From Spirodela intermedia (taxonomy: Eukaryota; Streptophyta; Magnoliopsida; Alismatales; Araceae): a stretch of DNA of 64,000 nt. The translations under genes and the position numbers were made by a program. The stretch is from NCBI GenBank assembly GCA_902729315.2, contig LR746264.1, positions 3,431,878 to 3,495,877 on the forward strand, written 5' to 3'. This document shows positions 35,260 to 47,715 of the stretch, piece by piece (positions within the stretch are counted from its first letter, which is position 1; the number at the start of each line of letters is the position of its first letter). Below the pieces are notes generated by a model. The model worked only from the letters and a program-made list of their open reading frames with translations. It had not been told where the DNA came from and made no database searches.

Positions 35260-35805
35260 ATTCTCGACGTCGCACTTCCATGGGAGAGAACAAGGAACCG
35301 TAGAGTCGCTAGTCTGAGGAGAGAGAATATTCCAAAATTTATTTCCATTTTGCTGTTGTCTTCGTTAAGCTCGTGGGTCAGGCTGCAGTGTTTTCAAAAT
35401 TTTAGTATATTTTTAGGTTATCGGCTGAAGTAGCCAGATGTTTTATGTTAGAGCTGTCGAGGAGGGGCGCGAAATTTACAGTAGTCGTATCTGCCAATTT
35501 ATCTTTTAAAAAAATTAATTTGATGTGACCTAAGAATTAAGAGAACGGACGACGAATCAACGATATTTAAAGTTGAAACTGTTAGTCCACGCAGCTCGAA
35601 ATAAATTGGCCGTCTGTAAGACTATTCACTGTTCATGCGGAAGCCAACCGCTGGGTTTCTTCATGTGGACCGCTGCGGCGTGCCATCTAAGATCAAGCGC
35701 TAACCCTACCTAGTCTGGTGTCACCGTTATGGACGCTTCTAGGTCACACCCGTGTCCTAAGGAGTACCCCACTTGTATAAATACAGGTTTAGGGTCATAG
35801 TAACA
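35260..35805. repeat. Large inverted repeat, left arm
   Basis: The reverse complement of about 37,155-37,745 aligns along the whole stretch with small indels. Shared landmarks include gagagaatattcc, gagaacggacga, aacgatattt, tccacgca-ctcgaaataaa, gggtttc and acttgtataaatacagg. Part is also present directly at 60,870-61,210. Confidence 0.8.
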
Positions 35806-36049
35806 AATATGGAGTGGCACTATTGGTCAAGAGATTGTACAGCTAGGGACGTAATTTTGAAACATAGCATAATTTTTCGTTGGAAATTTCATCATCATTT
35901 CATCTCCAAGCCATGCCAGTGATCCTATCTAGCCCCATTTAAATAAACTGCCACTGCCTGCTGCTGATGGCTGGTTTCTATATACAAATGGAGAACAGCA
36001 ACCTCCCCCTTGTATTACAATTTCAGCGTTGGATGTGCTTCTTTTATGA

Positions 36050-37150
36050 CATACTAGGCGCCTTACACTATGAATTTTTATTATTACGTAGTCAAATTAG
36101 TGGGTGGCTACATCAGCCAAGAGCGGAGGGGGGGAATTATAATGGACCTCATCCGTTAAAATGTATCTACATCCATTATAACTGATTCCCATCCATTATA
36201 ACTTCTCCCTCTCTTCCCCCTTCTGTCTTCTTCTATTCAAAGGGAAGGGGCATGGGAGAAGATGTTAGTTGTGGAGAGCTGTGAGAAGTGGTTTGGTAGT
36301 AAAAAAAGTTGGGGCTTGTTGAGATATGTATCAACTTATTAAAGTTTTGCATATCGATAGTGACAGTTAGTACACCTCAAAAGAATTTTAAGGGTTTTTT
36401 TTGGAAAAAGATATAGTTCATTATTTAACTATTTCACTCATAGCACATTATAACAGAGTAGTTGAGTTGAATACGGCAGAGCTTCAGTGAACACATTATA
36501 TGAGATAATTTGCAGGACTTCCTAATTTTAAGTTGAGACAATTAACAGTATATTATTTGATGAATCAGTCACCTTCTACATCATTGGATCTTAGATATTC
36601 AAGAAATTTTGGTCTTAATGTAGGATAATGAGCTGACAAAAGTAGATGCTAAGTCAAAGAAGTAACCCTTTTTTATGATATCAAGAGGGTCCCAAAAGTT
36701 ATAAGATATGTAATCTAATAACCTAGAAGACAAAACTCAGTAGAAATATGATATTTAATAAAACATCAATATTAAAGAGAGCTCGACATAATAATTCTAA
36801 TAGGAATAGTACCAATAGCTAAATTAAGGTGGAGTTGAATGAAGAAACAAAAAGAATCAGTAGAAATTCAAATATATTTTTATATCACTATGACTTTTCT
36901 GTACAAACATCAAAGAGATACTTTATTTCCATGTGACGTCTAAGAAGAGAAGTCACAATAACATTAATTTCTTTTGATATGGTAACGTATTCTTTTAGTA
37001 TGTATTTTAACCCTATAATTGTTAAGGTGGCAATTGAGAGTAGGACAATGTAGAATAAAGAACTACTATAAAGTATAAGATAAATTATTCTTAAAATAAT
37101 GAAACTTAGGATTAGATAAACTTATAACTCCATATCAGTTACAGTGACAC
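36050..37150 (+). mobile_element. Copia relic: LTR-like piece and integrase-RT linker
   Basis: 36,080-36,290 resembles the LTR stretches at 51,225-51,470 and 61,480-61,660. 36,680-36,790 reads SYKICNLITQKTKLSRNMIF, matching the copia segment KGYxLYNPxTKKxxxSRDVxF between integrase and RT. Direct copy at 61,440-62,480. Heavily degenerate. Confidence 0.6.
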
Positions 37151-37154
37151 TAAT

Positions 37155-37745
37155 CCTGTATTTATACAAGTAAAAAAAAAGGGGTACTCATCGAGGCATA
37201 GTTTTGATCTAGATGTCTTGACAACCTCGACACCAGAATAGGGTCAGCGCTTTACCTTAGACAGTGCGCCGCAGCTGTCTACATGACGAAACCCAGTGGT
37301 TTCGCTTCCGCGCGAACAGAGAATGGTCTTACAAGGCAAACACCTAATTATACCACAAGACTCCACTGACGGCTACTTTATTTCGAGTTGCGTGGACTCG
37401 TTACTCCGACGATAAATATCGTTGTTTCTTCGTCCGTTCTCTTACTGTTTAGTTCACATCAATTTAATGTTTTTTAAAGACAAATTGACAGATACGTCTC
37501 CTGCGCATGACACGCCCCTCCTCGAGAGGGCTAACCGTAAAGTTTTCCACTTGAGCCGATAATTTTGAATCTGTCATCGGAGAGAGGAAAATCTACTGGA
37601 AATTCGGACTCCATTTTCCGCCAGACTTTAGATTCGTCCCCAGAGCATCCCTCGCCTGACCCATGAGCTTAATGAAGGCAAGCAAAATGGAAACAAATTC
37701 GGAATATTCTCTCTCCTCAGACTAGCGACTCTCCCGTGGAAGTGC
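37155..37745. repeat. Large inverted repeat, right arm
   Basis: Partner of 35,260-35,805; the two arms flank about 1.35 kb of copia-derived DNA. Confidence 0.8.
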
Positions 37746-37814
37746 GCCACGCTTAGTTGATGGGATGGAGACGAGGCAGCAAGGCGATTGACTCAGTTTC
37801 TAGGTTAGAATTGA

Positions 37815-38165
37815 ATGGGCTTGAGGAACGCATTGATCATACCGGCGAAGGATGACGGCGGCCGCCGACTGTTCTGCTCCATCTTCAACGGCTGCTTCTT
37901 CTTCTTCTTCCGGTCGTCGTCGACGATTGCCTACCCAAACTGCTTCTTCCATTCGTCCTCTCGCCACCATGTTCACCATCCAGGGACCGGGTTCGATGGT
38001 GACAGCTGCCGTTTTCTGGAAGCAGCTGCCGCAGGCCCCCAACCGCCATCCTCCTCGTTCTTTGACGTGAATATCCGGACTGAGACCAAGATTGTGACGG
38101 CAGCTGCAGCAACGGCGGCGCCGGCAGAAATCTCTTCCCCATCAGCTGAGCCAGTGAAAGCCTGA
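37815..38165 (+). pseudogene. Unidentified GC-rich gene fragment, copy 1
   Basis: Paralogue of 59,370-59,700, which lies in the opposite orientation. In plus-strand frames it shares LPTQTASSIRPLAT, GPGSMVTAAV and AAAATAAPAEISSPSAEP with the other locus, but a frame change is needed between these pieces, and the antisense frame is conserved to a similar degree. The coding strand is therefore uncertain, and I do not recognise a family. A copia LTR begins directly after it. Confidence 0.4.
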
Positions 38166-38174
38166 TTCTCACAG

Positions 38175-39200
38175 ATTCAACAGCTCATTTATGAGCTGAG
38201 TGGGCCACGAACCGGAACGGTGCAGGCGCCTCTAAATAGAGGGTCACCTCTTGAAAATCAAAGAGCAACCCCCCATCTACCCTTGTTCTACCATAGAGAA
38301 ATAATGTTTGAGAGAGAGCTTCTAAGAAAGATCTCTTAGGTTGATGAGTGCATCAAAGGGTCAAGATCAAGGATTCGTTCTTTAAGATCTTGGAATGGTC
38401 AAGAACAAGGATTTGTTCTCTAGGTTCTTAAGGAATGATTCTCTTATATTATTTTTTGCATCTAGTAGAACTTTCGTTGTCACCCGTGGACATAAGAGGC
38501 CAACTTCCAAATCATGTAAAATTCTTGTGTCGATACTCTTGCTGTGAGTTGTTCTTTTTCCTACCTTACTTCACGTCATAAGTATCACTTCTACTAAAGT
38601 CCATATAGGACGTATTACTTTAACAAATTAGTATCAGAGCCAGATTTAACATCAGTTCTTGTGTTTATTATTAATGGTAGTTAAAAGTACATCATCAATG
38701 AAGTTCGATGTAGAAGTGTTTGATAGGAAGACGAAAAATTTCAATGCAAGTCAAAAGATTAGTAAACTAGACTTTTGTGAGCACTGTGTGTTTAGCAAAT
38801 AGTGTAGAGTGAGGTTCAGCACTATAGTTCATCAGACCAAGGGTACAATGGATTATATCTACTTTGATCTTTGGGGTCCTGCTCTAGTTATCTCAAAGGA
38901 CAGAGCAAATCATTTTTTTGACATTTATTGATGACCTTTTCATAAAAGTATGGGTTTACTTTCTCAAGAAGAAGAGTTAGCATTTAAGAAATGGAAGGTA
39001 TTGATTGAATAATAGACTGGAAAGCAAATCAAGTGCCTCTATACTGACAATGCCATGAAATTTTACTCGAATGATTTTGATGAGTTCTACATAAACAAAG
39101 GTATCATTCGACATTACACTATAGTGGGAACATTCCAACAAAATTCAATTGTAAAACAAATGAACAAGACACTCTTAGAGCGTGCTAATAGCATGGTTAT
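38175..39200 (+). mobile_element. Copia fragment: 5' LTR, PBS and integrase relic
   Basis: The LTR (start near 38,175, uncertain) ends ...tttaaca at 38,625. A primer-binding site, AGTATCAGAGCCA (38,630-38,642), matches the usual initiator-Met tRNA site with one change. Integrase-like text follows: DYIYFDLWGPALVISKDRA, GKQIKCLYTDNAMKF and EGIIRHHT-like residues, with the catalytic-core neighbourhood damaged by stops. Most of gag and all of RT are missing. It is cut at 39,200 by an inverted gypsy LTR piece. Confidence 0.75.
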
Positions 39201-39201
39201 A

Positions 39202-39769
39202 TGACTTAGTCATTGTATATTAAATCACGTAAATCTAAAATTTGTAAAACTAGAAAATACAAATTTTCTAATATTTAGAAGTATTTCTGAACAAATATAT
39301 CAAGTACGATTCAATAAAACTTAAAAAAATAGTGGTAATTTTCTAGGTCGATCATAGAGGTGTAATATAATATCTGGTAATTATTCAAAATTTTCCTCAA
39401 AGAATACTATTTTCTATGAATTTTATACTAGTAAATGAAAAGAAAATATATTTAAAATTCACGAAAAAGGGAAATAAGGGTGCGGATGTCAGGATGATAT
39501 CAGTGCATGGCGAACGCAAATCAGGCGAAAACAGAATTCCACTCGGTGATTTTTATGTAAGTGATTAAAGACGATTTAATTAATCAAATTAAGATTTGTA
39601 AAAGCCAGAAGAATCGTAATTGAACGAAGTATATTTTGGTAAATTAAAATCACACAAATTATCACTAAATGAAGCGTATAATAAGTTGAAAGTAGAAAAA
39701 TAGAGTTCCGACATCGCGGCAGCGATGCGTCGGCGATGCACCGAAATCTTGAGCGTTTGGGAGGATAGT
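39202..39769 (-). mobile_element. Gypsy family G LTR 3' part, inverted
   Basis: Reverse complement of LTR positions corresponding to 3,765-4,330. It lies head-to-head with the forward LTR that starts at 39,770. Confidence 0.75.
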
Positions 39770-40832
39770 TGATAAGTCTTCATTATCATGAGTTAATAAA
39801 TAGTAAATAATATAGTTTTAGCCTTAACTCGTGATAAATAGACTTATATTTGTGTTAAAGTGTGAAAAGTGGTTTTTAGTTGATTAATATGATTTTTTGG
39901 GTAATTATGTGATTTTATATGAATTTATATGATTTTTATAATCTTACTTTTGAGATAAATGAAGAAAAAGAAATGAAACTAAAATATTACAAAATGGGGG
40001 GACCCGCCAGCCAGCCGGGCCCGCAAGCGGGTCGGAAGCTCAGTCGGGGAGTAGCCGTGAGCAGGGGCTCGAGCGGCTTGGACCGATAGGGGCACGTGTG
40101 CGCCACTTCCCTTCCACGTCACTGATGGCCAGCTGGCTGTGAGGTAAGAAGTGGTCGTACACGTGAGAGAAGGGACTTTGCTTAAAAAGCTAACATTACT
40201 ATATATTCGCCTGAAAAATTGACGCACAACCGATGTGGGACTAAACCCGCATCACACCTTCCTCAGAAGGGGCGGACAACCGGCACGGGTTTGAATCCTC
40301 CTAGAGTCAAAATTCATATCTTTTTATCTGATTATCGCGACTTTCCTGCAGATCGCCGGTGAAGGATTAAGCAACCAGAATCGCTAGATCATCGGCGAAA
40401 ATCTCGTCAACGCAATTCGCGGAGCATTGCTACTAAAATTGCTGAACGATTCGCGATAAAAGGATCGCGAATCCATCGAGTAAATCATCTCCGATTGATC
40501 GACGAACAAGCCGTCGTCGGAAAGAGGACGATCCGTCGGGAACGAGTCGCCACCTCCTGAGAACGTACTAGATGCGGTGAAGAGCCTCCTCTTGCTGCGC
40601 GGACCTAAGGATGAAGCTCTCTGACTTTTTGAGAAAAAATCTGAATAATTACAAAATATTATATTACATCCCTGTGATCGACCTTGGAAATTACCACTAT
40701 TTTTGGAAGTTTTATTGAATTATAATTGATATATTTATTTAGAAATACTTCTAAATATCTAAAAATTCGTATTTTCGAGTTTTATAAATTTTATATTTGC
40801 ATGATTTAATATACAACGACTAAGTCACGTCA
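39770..40832 (+). mobile_element. Gypsy family G 5' LTR, internally deleted
   Basis: Starts tgataagtcttcattatcatg and ends gactaagtcacgtca. Compared with 2,643-4,335 it lacks about 640 bp between gaagctctctgac and gagaaaaaatctgaataatt (junction near 40,630). It is followed by a PBS and gag, so it is a true 5' LTR. Confidence 0.8.
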
Positions 40833-40837
40833 AATTT

Positions 40838-40855
40838 TGGCGCTGTTGCCGGGGA
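40838..40855 (+). other. Gypsy primer-binding site
   Basis: TGGCGCTGTTGCCGGGGA, a few bases after the LTR end, is nearly the TGGCGCCGTTGCCGGGGA site common in plant Ty3/gypsy Tat/Athila-type elements. Confidence 0.75.
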
Positions 40856-41109
40856 TGTATTGCATAATATTTAGTATTTTTCTGTTTTTCTCTTAGAGTA
40901 TAGAAAAAAAATTAATTCTTGTTTTATTTTCTTTTTGTCGATTTTTTTTATTAGAAAAAGGGAACGAAAAGAAGCAAGGCAAGGATTGGAGCATCCTGAA
41001 GGAGGGTAACAATTACTAAATTTTTCCCTCGAATTTACTGATTTTTATGCATGGTAGAAGATCCTTGCATCCAAGGCTAGAAAATCCTTTCATTATTTCA
41101 TTCAAAAAT

Positions 41110-42950
41110 AAAAATCCGAAAGAAAAAATTAATTTTGATAGATCCTGAAGGAAGTACAAGTCAAACTGAGAACAATCCTATGGCCATGAAAAATTATTAT
41201 ATCCCTGATTCATTTCAACGAGCATCCAATATTAGAGTCCCATTAGCACCCAATGTTAAATTCGAAATAAATCTAGGAATTTTTCAAATGCTCCTTAATT
41301 TTCATAGATTGCCTTTAGAGGAACCTCATCAGCACTTATAAAATTTTCATATGGTCTGTGATTTAGTTAATCTCCCTCAAGTTACACCGGAAATTATTAA
41401 GATGAAATTATTTCCTCATACACTTGGGACAAAGCTAGCCATTGGCTATCCACCTTAGATAGAGAATTAACTAGCTGGAAAGACATAGAACAGGCCTTTC
41501 TTTGAAAATTTTATCCCTTAGGAAAAACCCAAAATATGAGAAAACATATATGGAGTTTTTCTCAAAGACTAGGAGAAACTTTACATGAAACATAGGAAAC
41601 ATTCAAAGATTTACTTAGAAAGTGTCCTCATCATGCTATACCCAAGTGGCAGCTCAATAGAATTTTTTATGATGGATTATTAGAACAACATAGAAATATG
41701 GTTGATTCTATATGTGGAGGAGCTTTTATGGAGAAAACCCCTGATGAGATTTACAGTCTTTATGAGAATTTAAGTGAAAATTCAAGAGATCAAGCCTCTT
41801 TTGAATTATATGACAGGGATAAGAAGAGAGGAATTTATGAATTGCATCATGATGATGATTCTAAATTTAGAAATGAGGTTAATCAGATTAATCAAAGATT
41901 AGAAAAACTTGATTTACTTATTGACAATATTAGAAAGCCTCTTAATCCTCAATTTAATTCAAATAGTACAGGTACTATGTATGGTGAAAATGATCATTTC
42001 GAATTTCAATATCATCCTAGACAAGAACAAATGCAAGTACCCCACGATTTTAGTAAAAATAGGAAATGTTTTTCTAATTCTTATAATCTTAATTGGGGGA
42101 ATAATTTTTCGTGGAGAAACCCAAATAACATTCAAAATCCAGAAGCACTTAGATCCAATTTACATTTTGAATTTCGTCTAAAACAGGAACATACATTTTA
42201 GAAAAATCAGTCCTCTCAAATCCAACCTGATGCTATAGAAATGATGCAACAAATGAGCCAAATGATACAACAAACTATGAATCAAATGATGCTGCACCAG
42301 AAATAAATTATAGAGGCTCTTGGGAATAAGAGAGAAGAGGGACAGCTACCTAGTCAGCCCATAGAAAATCCAGAAAACTGTCCAACAGTAAGACTTCAGC
42401 AACGAGAGTCTAGCTGGATAAATTTAGAAAAAAACCCACGAAATGAAAATGTTAGGTCAGTGAATACATTGAGTGAGAATATTTTACCTGATCCTTATTT
42501 CCAATTATTACAAGAAATCGATGATCCATTAGAAGTAAATGAGAATATTAAGGCCGAAAATATAGTAACAGAAAATTTAAATAAAATCATTTATTGCTCA
42601 CAATTGATGAATGAATATAGTGAGGATGATGAGGAGAAAGAGCCCTTAGATGAAGAAACAGCAGCTGATCATGGAAAAATCATCCAAATTTTAGTAGAAG
42701 GGAATAAGGACAGAAATGAAGAAAAACATATTTCAGGTGAGGAAAAATCAGTTGATTTGGGAGACGTAGGAGACGAAATTAATGAATCTAATCATAATTT
42801 TGCAGCCATGGATGTTGATGATGATGCATATCATATACCGAAATTAAAAGATAGCTCTTGAGAAGATGAAGAATTTGATGAGTTGAGAAACGAAAAGCTA
42901 GAAAAAGAGTTGATTCAACTAATGAGGCAGCATCAGGAAGGCTTCTAATT
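41110..42950 (+). pseudogene. Gypsy gag relic
   Basis: Broken reading frame of a plant Ty3/gypsy gag. Recognisable pieces are an N-terminal part ending LPLEEPHQHL, then a retrotransposon gag core: SHWLSTLDRELTSWKDIEQAF, KFYPLGKTQNMRKHIWSFSQ, LHETWETFKDLLRKCPHHAIP and IFYDGLLEQHRNMVDSICGGAF, with in-frame continuation 41,698-42,201 and an acidic C-terminal frame 42,460-42,861. Several stops and at least two frame changes separate them. No protease, RT or integrase follows: the element stops before the duplicated block at 43,244. Confidence 0.8.
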
Positions 42951-43243
42951 AAGCAAAAAATAATAATATTAAAATAAAACTTACATTATTCATGAGATTC
43001 AACGTTTCTGATAGGAGCCATTGTTGTGAATAAAAGACATGATGATATTGACACCATAGCAGAAGACAACACGCAAATAAGTTATCCACATGTGTAGCAA
43101 TATATCAAGAGTATCAAAGGCAATATAATGAGAAGACCAGATTGAATATAAATGAAAAGACACTAAGAAGTGATATGTCAAGATTTATGTGGTTCAGATA
43201 GATCCTTCTATGTCTATGGGGTGATAAATATTTATCTCCCACG
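42951..43243. other. Gypsy internal remnant or spacer before the duplicated block
   Basis: AT-rich, no domain seen. It may be the internal region after gag. It ends exactly where similarity to 27,314 starts (gacttgatgcgg). Confidence 0.45.
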
Positions 43244-43699
43244 ACTTGATGCGGAAGCCCTTCCTCTTGAAGAAGATAAAAAAGACGGAAATAAAAGTGG
43301 AATTCTATCCTCTTCTCTCACCGCCTCTCACAATTCTCCACTATCACAAATAACTTCTCCGACGCCCCTGCCCTTTGAATAGAGGAAGATGAGGTATGGG
43401 ACGACAAGAGGGAGAGGGAGAGATGTTATAACAGATGGAAATTTCCTATTACTACTCTCCCCTGTTGGGTCGTCCATTAATTTGACCAATCAATAACAAT
43501 TAGTCATCCAGCAGCGGGCAGTGGCAGTTCGTCTGAAATGGGGCTGACTGGAGATCATTAGCATGACTGGGAGATGTAGTGATGATGAAATTTCCAAAAA
43601 AGATCATGCTATTTTTCCAAAAATTATGTCCGTAACTATTAGGTATTGTAGAATATCTCCACCAATAAGAAAGAACACATTCAATTGCAAATAGGTGTA

Positions 43700-46050
43700 C
43701 ACTCAAATATAAGGCTAGCTTGGCAGCAAAAAGATTTGGCCAAAGGAAACATGTTAATTTCAATGAAGTTTCTCGCCAGTGGTAACAATTTGTTCAATTA
43801 GATTTATGCTTACTATGATAGCAATGTAAGATTTAAAATTAGAGGAAGTTTATATGTAAAAACTTTATTTCTGCCTGAAAATTAAGATGAATAAGTATGT
43901 ACATTACGACTAGAATGTTTTACTCAATAGGAGAGAAAAATTTGTATGCAAACTTAAGATATCTTTTTATGATATGAAGAAAGATAATTATCAGTGGTTC
44001 AAAAAATTTAAAACTTTTATATTGACATGCTGCTGCATAAGGAACGAATATGATTGTTAGAAGGTCATATATTCATGTGTATATCTTTTAATTTTTTTTT
44101 TGTAAATTCACGTGTGAACATTAAACCTACAAGAGTTCCCAAATGAATTAAGCCACATATTTTTTGCCACATCACCTTGTTGCTACTCTACTTCGCTGCA
44201 CTACTGCTTTGATTTGCTGCAGCCTCATATAATTGTCACTTATCTTGTTGCAGCTTTGACTCACCATTGTTCTAGCTCACCACCACTTAGCCTCACTGCC
44301 ATCTCCCTTGTCTTCCTTCTATTCATCTTGGTTCCCCATGTTTCTCCTCTCTTTAGTGATAATTTTCTATATTTCTCCTTCGTTAATAATGGGTTTGTTA
44401 GTGTACACATGTTGTTGGTGACATACTGATTGCCTACAAGTGTATGGATGAGGTTGTTAAGTTGAAACAAGAACTTGACTTAAAATATGAAATGAAAAAC
44501 CTAATGAGTGGTGATAAAACATTTGGTATGAAGATTCAAAACAATTATTAAAGCAAGAGTACATTGAGAAAGTACTAACCAAATTCAGTATGATAGAGGC
44601 CAAGATTACTAGTACACTTCTGGCTTATAATTTCAAATTATCTTTGTAATAGTGTCACAAATCAAATAAAGAATAATAAGAAAAATTTCAACATACTATA
44701 ACAAATGTCTTTGGTTCCTGTGCCTTATTTAACACAGAAAATTAATGATATTAATAGTGATAAATTTAACCTAATAAAAGGACGCTTGAATGTAATAAAG
44801 TATATTTTGGGTTATCTTAAAGGTACATCACATGTTAGCTTACTATTTTAATAAATTAAATATAATAAAATGACATTAGAATATAATAAAGTAGCTTTTG
44901 TGTTATTTTAAGGGTATCTGATGTTAATTTACAATTCTAAGAAAAAAAATCTTAGTTACTATATTGACTCAAATTATGCAAGCTATCTCAATTATAGAAC
45001 TAAAAATTATATATCATTACTCTTGGTAGAGGTCTTATAAGTTGATTGCCATCAGTACAAGACATAGTCATACTTTCACCTATAGAAGTTAGGTACATTG
45101 TGGTAACCAGAAACTTGACATTAATCGAGAAGTTCTATGTATGATTTATCAATCAATATAAAATTTATTAATGTCCTATTTCACAAATTATGTGGACTTA
45201 TTTCAAGTGATGACATCTAACTGGTGAAGGCTTCTACATAAGATACTATTACTTATATTGATATGGTGACATCTCTCTTTGATACCCAAAGGTCTCAAAG
45301 AGATGGGCTAGTCCTGTTTAAAAAATGGTTATTTATTTAGTAATTTTGTTAACTAATTTGACTAACTCAAAGGTGGAGAGTGTTATTATAACTAGTCAAA
45401 TCAGTGAGATGTTAAACAGCCCATGAGAGAATGGGGGTGTTATAACAGATCATAATGTGTTAAAACACCCACATGTGTGACAAGATACTCTCATCTCTTT
45501 TTACTTCTATCCCTCTCTCCCTTTTGTCAAACCTCTCTACTCTTTCCTCTATTTAAAGGGGAGGGATATGTGTGAGAGAGTTATGAGAGGAGCTGAGGAC
45601 ATAAAAAATTTGGGCTCGGTGAGAGAAGGTAGCATGTCACTTCTCTTTTTTTGGTCTTTCGTTAATATTTGAAGAAGGTATTCAAAATCAAGTTGAGGAA
45701 AGATTTTGAGACATTTTTTCTCTCTTTTTATTTGTTCTTCCATGAAAAAGTTATTTCTAACTTTCTTTGTGAATGTAAAGGTTATGTGAGAACCATATAA
45801 ATCATGCCATATCACTTCTTAATGTTTTTTATTCGTATTCAATATTTCCATCTTCATTTTCATGATCTTGATATCTATGACATGCATACTTCGGTGGGTA
45901 ACACATTTAAAATTCATCTTCTGCGGTGGTACCAATATCATTCTTTCTTTTATTTCCTGAAATGACTCTTAGCAAATAGAAACCTTGTTAAGAGTTTCTG
46001 GAAATATATTATTTATATTGCCTAATTGAGAAACCTTGTTCACACCATTA
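43700..46050 (+). mobile_element. Ty1/copia relic, duplicate copy
   Basis: Copy of 27,770-30,120 with the same RT, RNase H and 3' LTR landmarks (LTR start TGTTATTATAAC near 45,381) and shared disabling changes. It arose by block duplication, not by independent insertion. Confidence 0.75.
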
Positions 46051-46489
46051 CATTCATTGGCCCATCATCCAAATCTGACCTAGGGAATGGTGGATTTAAA
46101 AAAAAGTTAAGATCTCTACTTCAAAAAAATCCTCAATCAAGCTTGGTCAACCCAACTAAGTAACATAAAATCTTATTTGAGACCAATCTAGGCATTTGTA
46201 GGATGCTCCAAAACCCATTGACTATTTTCCTACTATGTAATTTTCCCAGGACCATTCGTCACAACAAGTCTATTTAGCGTTCAATCTAATCAATAATTAG
46301 CACGGAATTCAAAATTTGGGTGATCAATGTAAATATAGAAGTGAGAGGCCAATAATTGGGGCATCCTTCATCGGTCCTCCCTCCCCTTGTCCTGCTGCTC
46401 GTCCCTCCCCCTAGCGGCAATTGATACCATGGTCTTCCACATTGCAGTGTGGCACACATGGCCCTCTGCTAGAATCATGAATATTACAT

Positions 46490-46778
46490 GTATGGTCCCT
46501 CCAAACCTTTTTTTTCGGGAAAGCTAATAAAAAATCTGAGAGGACCTATTCGCCCCTTCCTTTGTTTATACGACTCTTGACCAAGTCTTCAACATCAAAA
46601 ATTCTATACACATGAATGTCAACAAATTATGTGCTAACGGGCTTGTAAACATTGAGTCGAAAGAACAATTGAGCCACATATTCTTCAAACTCTGGGTTAG
46701 AAATTTTACCTACAAAGAAAAATGATCTTTGTAAATAATAAGGTATTCTCCGGTCTTTAAAATGATCCATCGAGACCA

Positions 46779-46828
<50 letters not shown>

Positions 46829-47715
46829 ATTTAGGACTGGGATTCCAAGGGGTCCATTTGAAGCCTCTTTCCTGACTTATCACTGAGCCCTCAAATGCAT
46901 TGCAACTTATAGACACGAGTGGGCCTAGGCCACATTTGGTGTTCTCGGAAAGTCGAGAGAATATTGTTAGCTTTTGTCCAAGTAGCAGCGTAGGAATAGT
47001 CCAACCCATTTTGACTGATAGAAGAATGAGATCATGATTACCCGCATGGGCATATTATTTCTATATAAATTTATTATTAATGTTTTTAATTCATATCAGC
47101 GCCAGTTTTTTTCCTACATCTGTGTTCCTTTTACTAATTCTTAGGCCTACTGGATCTCGGAGGACTTAATAAGCCATTAGGCCCAATCGGGCGCTTTAAC
47201 GAAACTAGAGAGGACAGAAAGCACAAGTTGTCAGTACAGGTGTGTTACAAAACAAGACCAAGCTACCGTCGCCCTTCTCACTCTTCGGCTCCTCTCTCTC
47301 TTTCCCTCTTTCTTTCTCTCTCCCACATACTCACCCACATGTACTTGTTTTCTTTCTCACAACACGGTGTTTATTTTCAATATTTTCTTCAACTCAAGAA
47401 CTTATTTTGTAAAATCCCACTACAGCGATTCCGTGAATGGGTGAGTTTCACATCGGCTTTTGTTGGGAACAATCGTCCTCACTCCCCTTCCTTCACAGTC
47501 GAAGATAATCCATCATATACCCATGAGAGATAGAGGGAAAAACAGTTAAGATAGAGAAGGAAAAAGATCTGAGGGATCACACACGAGATAAATATATGTA
47601 GTTCAGAGACTATTCCTACGTTCACAATCAGACGTGTCCTTTTTCCGTCAGGGGGAGAGGAAAGAATCATTAAATAGCTTCTCTTGATCGTCGTCGGCCG
47701 TCACGTTTGTCTCTC
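46490..47715. repeat. FUT 3'-flank repeat unit, copy 4 (gene D)
   Basis: Downstream flank of gene D. The left half is nearly identical to unit C; from about 47,040 it diverges, and 47,400-47,700 shares variants with unit E (cgagataaatatatg, ttttccgtcaggg). Confidence 0.8.

Noticed and set aside
35260-37745. Mutator-like element with long terminal inverted repeats
   Set aside because: The interior reads as copia integrase-RT linker, no transposase was seen, and no 9-bp target duplication was found; kept as an inverted repeat of rearrangement origin.
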